Shown here piece after piece: positions 58,750 through 64,000 of a DNA stretch of 64,000 bases. Position 1 is the first letter of the stretch. Every line of letters starts with the position of its first letter. The notes beneath the pieces are model-generated. The model did not search any database. It had not been told where the DNA came from and was given only the letters and a program-made list of their open reading frames with translations. Made by a program: the position numbers and the translations under genes. Location of the stretch: NCBI GenBank assembly GCA_020002185.1, contig CM034534.1, positions 11,764,512 through 11,828,511 of the forward strand, given 5' to 3'. The DNA is from Paraescarpia echinospica. Its lineage: Eukaryota; Annelida; Polychaeta; Sabellida; Siboglinidae.

Positions 58750-60415
58750 TGGCACCGCACTACACTTCAAATAAAAGCACTGCTGACCGGTTGTCTGCAT
58801 GAACGATTTGTGCGGATTTGTGCGTAATAAGCCCATTAAGTGGGATAACGCGGTCAAGCGATCAGATCGGTTGGTTTTCGTGTGGTGCTGTTATTTTACA
58901 CTGAACCAACCGTGCACAGTAAATCGCTTGGATTTGAATTTTTGTTTTAACTTGACGGTCAACAGCAGCTGCTAAAAAATAACCGTGATTCCAAGCAGTA
59001 ATTTGCCACTGGCACTGCAGTTCGATGCACGGAAGCCTCTTAAAGTTACGGTTCCCTGCCGTTCCTATGATTAGCAATCAATCCAACACAGTTGCTACAC
59101 TTCAGATACTGAAATAATGCATACTTGCATTTATTTTATGAATTATGTGTGTGCACTTTTTAAAAGAAAAAAAAACATGTACATGTTATACTATTATTTT
59201 GATTTTTTTCAAATTATTTGACACTGTTCAACACTACACAAGAAGCTTTATCACTTGAAATGTGTTGTTTTGTTAAAAAAAGTAATTGTTGTAATAGTTA
59301 CAAGTTTTATGTTCATTATCAATGCCGACGGTAATACTAATTATCCACCAATTGTTCAAGGAACATAGTCATAGGGGTGTGACTGTGAGTACTGTCACTG
59401 TCAGTGTAGTTGCAGGGCAGGTATTCCAGCAACAGGATGCATGGCCTATGCAGTTCCAACTGGATAACAGTATACAGCCAAGTGAACAGATGTTTTGTGT
59501 GGCACTTATAGCTAATGCCATTGTGTTCTTTGTCTTATCTGTAACAATGGATAGTCTCTGTGTTACACCTCCAGCTATCTTGTAATCAAAGACAACTTAC
59601 CAGCTTATCTCAGGATTAAACAACTAAAACATATTTATGCTCATCTGACAATCATTCTAAAAGTGGAAAACATATGTGCCATGTGAACTAAGCAGATGCT
59701 GTGAGTGGGGATGTATTTCCAGAAGTTCTTTCACAGTAGTTATCTTGTTTGGCATCATCACTGTTAGATAATATGGAACAGACTGATGTCAGCTAAAACA
59801 ATTAAAATTGACAGCAACAACTGCATTATTATTCAGGCAGACAATGTAAAGGCAGTCTGTGCTATCAAGACATATATCTGACATGATGTATTTCTTTTGC
59901 TTGAAGCTATGAATCTACTATGCCGCTTCTCTAGCAATAGCTACAGGTTATGACCAAGAGAAGAGTTGATATTTATTTATAATTAGGAGTAGCTTGCTCC
60001 CAAGGGCATCTTATTGGATATACATGAGTGGGTGCTATGGCTAACATGTGGACCCAAGCTGCAGAAGGACCTTTACCCCAATTTGTGCCCCACCCTGGGG
60101 ATCGTCTCAGCCTCTAGTAATGCTCCCCATCTGCCTGTGGAATAGAAGTCCTCCTGTATGTATCTCCACTCCCTGGAGTGCAGGTGATGTTTAGGTCCAA
60201 TAGCTAGTGGCACATGTCACTATTGAAGATTTCTATCTTAATGTGTGTATATCAAGAATCTGAATATGGAAATGAGTTCTAATGGTTTCAATTGTCTGTT
60301 CTGTTTTTCAAATTTTGAATCCTGTCTAAACTGAAAAGTAGATTACTAATAATACTGTTCATAGACGTCTACATGATTTTTGACATATTACACAATATTG
60401 AAGCTACAATGTATT
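58750..60415. other. No gene recognised before the scaffold gap
   Basis: An 87-codon ORF (59322-59585) and weak RT/RNase H-like strings near 59800-60000 are too poor to call. Confidence 0.4.
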
Positions 60416-61415
60416 NNNNNNNNNNNNNNNNNNNNNNNNNNNNNNNNNNNNNNNNNNNNNNNNNNNNNNNNNNNNNNNNNNNNNNNNNNNNNNNNNNNNN
60501 NNNNNNNNNNNNNNNNNNNNNNNNNNNNNNNNNNNNNNNNNNNNNNNNNNNNNNNNNNNNNNNNNNNNNNNNNNNNNNNNNNNNNNNNNNNNNNNNNNNN
60601 NNNNNNNNNNNNNNNNNNNNNNNNNNNNNNNNNNNNNNNNNNNNNNNNNNNNNNNNNNNNNNNNNNNNNNNNNNNNNNNNNNNNNNNNNNNNNNNNNNNN
60701 NNNNNNNNNNNNNNNNNNNNNNNNNNNNNNNNNNNNNNNNNNNNNNNNNNNNNNNNNNNNNNNNNNNNNNNNNNNNNNNNNNNNNNNNNNNNNNNNNNNN
60801 NNNNNNNNNNNNNNNNNNNNNNNNNNNNNNNNNNNNNNNNNNNNNNNNNNNNNNNNNNNNNNNNNNNNNNNNNNNNNNNNNNNNNNNNNNNNNNNNNNNN
60901 NNNNNNNNNNNNNNNNNNNNNNNNNNNNNNNNNNNNNNNNNNNNNNNNNNNNNNNNNNNNNNNNNNNNNNNNNNNNNNNNNNNNNNNNNNNNNNNNNNNN
61001 NNNNNNNNNNNNNNNNNNNNNNNNNNNNNNNNNNNNNNNNNNNNNNNNNNNNNNNNNNNNNNNNNNNNNNNNNNNNNNNNNNNNNNNNNNNNNNNNNNNN
61101 NNNNNNNNNNNNNNNNNNNNNNNNNNNNNNNNNNNNNNNNNNNNNNNNNNNNNNNNNNNNNNNNNNNNNNNNNNNNNNNNNNNNNNNNNNNNNNNNNNNN
61201 NNNNNNNNNNNNNNNNNNNNNNNNNNNNNNNNNNNNNNNNNNNNNNNNNNNNNNNNNNNNNNNNNNNNNNNNNNNNNNNNNNNNNNNNNNNNNNNNNNNN
61301 NNNNNNNNNNNNNNNNNNNNNNNNNNNNNNNNNNNNNNNNNNNNNNNNNNNNNNNNNNNNNNNNNNNNNNNNNNNNNNNNNNNNNNNNNNNNNNNNNNNN
61401 NNNNNNNNNNNNNNN
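60416..61415. other. Assembly gap, exactly 1,000 N
   Basis: A fixed-size N run, so a scaffold join of unknown true length. Confidence 0.99.
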
Positions 61416-64000
61416 ATTGTGGGGAAAAATAGAGAGATCTCTGTGTGGAGGTAAATAGCTTTCTGTGCGAGATAAAGAGCTCTGTGTTGAGATAAAGAGC
61501 TCTCTCTGCCACTGTGTTTCAGCCTGGACAGATCCTACACGCCAGTTTGTCGGAGGATCTCTACGTGCTATCCCTTCTCCTGCAGACTAGTGGGGAAGAA
61601 ACTGGCAGCAGGGACGTGTATCTCATGTCTGTGAGTCATTCCACTGAAAGGTCTAGTTAAGCACACTGATAGACGGTCTGTAACATAGTTGTAGGCAACT
61701 ATCGTATTATAGGTGAGGATCTGAAGGCTTGGACAACTGCTCAAAATGAGTCAAAGTAGGTCTAGTTAGCACACTGATAGACACTTTGCCTATACCATAG
61801 TTGTAGGCAACTATCGTATTATAGGTGAGGATCCAGCTAGCTTGGACAACTGCTCAAAATGAGTCAGTACAGTGAAAGGTCTAGTTAGCGCACTGATAGA
61901 CACTTTGCCTGTACCATAGTTGTAGGGCAACTATCGTATTATAGGTGAGGATCCAGCTAGCTTGGACAACTGCTCAAAATGAGTCAGTACAGTGAAAGGT
62001 CTAGTTAGCACACTGATAGACACTTTGCCTGTACCATAGTTGTAGGGCAACTATCGTATTATAGGTGAGGATCCAGCTAGCTTGGGCAACTGCTCAAAAT
62101 GAGTCGGTACAGTGAAAGGTCTAGTTAGCACACTGATAGACACTTTGCCTGTACCGTAGTTGTAGAGCAACTACCGTATTATAGGTGAGGATCCAGCTAG
62201 CTTGGACAACTGCTCAAAATGAGTCGGTACAGTGAAAGGTCTAGTTAGCACACTGATAGACACTTTGCCTGTACCGTAGTTGTAGGGCAACTATCGTATT
62301 ATAGGTGAGGATCCAGCTAGCTTGGACAACTGCTCAAAATGAGTCAGTACAGTGAAAGTTCTAGTTAGCACACTGATAGACACTTTGCCTGTACCGTAGT
62401 TGTAGGGCAACTATCGTATTATAGGTGAGGATCCAGCTAGCTTGGACAACTGCTCAAAATGAGTTAGTACAGTGAAAGGTCTAGTTAGCACACTGATAGA
62501 CACTTTGCCTGTACCGTAGTTGTAGGGCAACTACCGTATTATAGGTGAGGATCCAGCTAGCTTGGACAACTGCTCAAAATGAGTCAGTACAGTGAAAGGT
62601 CTAGTTAGCACACTGATAGACACTGCCTGTACCGTAGTTGTAGGGCAACTACCGTATTATAGGTGAGGATCCAGCTAGCTTGGACCACTGCTCAAAATGA
62701 GTCAGTACAGTGAAAGGTCTAGTTAGCACACTGATAGACACTTTGCCTGTACCGTAGTTGTAGGGCAACTACCGTATTATAGGTGAGGATCCAGCTAGCT
62801 TGGACAACTGCTCAAAATGAGTCATTCCACTGAAAGGTCTAGTTAGCACACTGATAGACACTTTGCCTGTACCGTAGTTGTAGGGCAACTATCGTATTAT
62901 AGGTGAGGATCCAGCTAGCTTGGACAACTGCTCCAAATGAGTCAGTACAGTGAAAGGTCTAGTTAGCACACTTGATAGACACTTTGCCTGTACCGTAGTT
63001 GTAGGGCAACTACCGTATTATAGGTGAGGATCCAGCTAGCTTGGACAACTGCTCAAAATGAGTCATTCCACTGAAAGGTCTAGTTAGCACACTGATAGAC
63101 ACTGCCTGTACCGTAGTTGTAGGGCAACTATCGTATTATAGGTGAGGATCCAGCTAGCTTGGACAACTGCTCAAAATGAGTCATTCCACTGAAAGGTCTA
63201 GTTAGCACACTGATAGACACTTTGCCTTTACCGTAGTTGTAGGGCAACTACCGTATTATAGGTGAGGATCCAGCTAGCTTGGACAACTGCTCAAAATGAG
63301 TCAGTACAGTGAAAGGTCTAGTTAGCACACTGGTAGACACTTTGCCTGTACCGTAGTTGTAGGGCAACTACCGTATTATAGGTGAGGATCCAGCTAGCTT
63401 GGACAGCTGCTCAAAATGAGTCAGTACAGTGAAAGGTCTAGTTAGCGCACTGGTAGACACTTTGCCTGTACCGTAGTTGTAGAGCAACTACCGTATTATA
63501 GGTGAGGATCCAGCTAGCTTGGACAACTGCTCAAAATGAGTCAGTACAGTGAAAGGTCTAGTTAGCACACTGATAGACACTTTGCCTGTACCATAGTTGT
63601 AGGGCAACTACCGTATTATAGGTGAGGATCCAGCTAGCTTGGACAACTGCTCAAAATGAGTCGGTACAGTGAAAGGTCTAGTTAGCACACTGATAGACAC
63701 TTTGCCTGTACCGTAGTTGTAGAGCAACTACCGTATTATAGGTGAGGATCCAGCTAGCTTGGACAACTGCTCAAAATGAGTCAGTACAGTGAAAGATCTA
63801 GTTAGCGCACTGATAGACACTTTGCCTGTACCATAGTTGTAGGGCAACTACCGTATTATAGGTGAGGATCCAGCTAGCTTGGACAACTGCTCAAAATGAG
63901 TCAGTACAGTGAAAGGTCTAGTTAGCACACTGATAGACACCTTGCCTGTACCATAGTTGTAGGGCAACTACCGTATTATAGGTGAGGATCCAGCTAGCTT
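61416..64000 (+). repeat. Inverted near-copy of ANAPC4 exon 5 and its 120-bp array
   Basis: It begins exactly at the gap with the complement of 46927 and runs to the window end, matching 46927 down to about 44.4 kb. Quirks recur in the same order: cattccactg units about 1.19, 1.43 and 1.55 kb from the exon in both copies, gacactgcctg short units, a cacacttgatag insertion and a ctccaaatgag unit. The first two units after the exon differ. Confidence 0.93.
61523..61630 (+). pseudogene. ANAPC4: Second copy of ANAPC4 exon 5
   Basis: Identical in reading to 46821-46714 (PGQILHASLSEDLYV to DVYLMS), with acceptor tttcag and donor GTGAGT intact. Without the neighbouring exons it is either an allelic scaffold fragment or a duplicated exon, not an independent gene. 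Confidence 0.8.

Noticed and set aside
59800..60010. Weak RT/RNase H-like strings (IIIQADNVKAVCAIKTYI)
   Set aside because: Too short and interrupted to assign to a retroelement.
60373..61512. ORFs of 350-374 codons
   Set aside because: They run through 1,000 unknown bases.

Overview
This window is animal nuclear DNA: intron-rich genes with GT-AG splice sites, decayed LINE fragments, MITEs, many minisatellites, and a 1,000-N scaffold gap at 60416-61415. It looks like an invertebrate. Amphioxus is one candidate, because I recall minisatellites spanning intron-exon borders being described there, but the species cannot be fixed from sequence alone.

Two conserved protein-coding genes face each other tail to tail. 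On the + strand, ten exons (140-13661) encode the C-terminal ~342 residues of a DNAAF9 (C20orf194/Shulin) ortholog, a factor for axonemal dynein. On the - strand, 24 coding exons (53505 down to 19335) encode a complete 773-residue ANAPC4, a scaffold subunit of the anaphase-promoting complex. I rebuilt both exon by exon. Every junction keeps reading phase, and the protein aligns to the human ortholog as I remember it. A possible first exon of a further + strand gene lies at 58477-58618 behind two CCAAT boxes.

Nearly everything else is repeat. The 13.7-19.3 kb intergenic stretch holds an old LINE fragment and an 84-bp array that is open in several frames. LINE tails lie in ANAPC4 introns at 27.6-28.8 kb and 49.4-50.4 kb. 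TIR elements occur at 8.6-10.1, 39.3-39.9, 41.1, 47.3-48.4 and 54.9-58.1 kb.

The most striking observation is that many minisatellites start exactly at an exon edge. Their unit contains the last or first ~10-25 coding bases plus the adjoining donor or acceptor. Examples are DNAAF9 exons 2, 5 and 7, the DNAAF9 stop codon, and ANAPC4 exons 3, 5, 6, 17 (both sides), 18, 22 and 23. Each array therefore presents tens of copies of a genuine splice site beside the real one. One such array (ANAPC4 exon 17 acceptor) has a second large copy 5 kb away in another intron.

The right edge (61416-64000) is an inverted near-copy of ANAPC4 exon 5 and its 120-bp array. It preserves the order of variant units, so it is either a misplaced allele or a recent inverted duplication.
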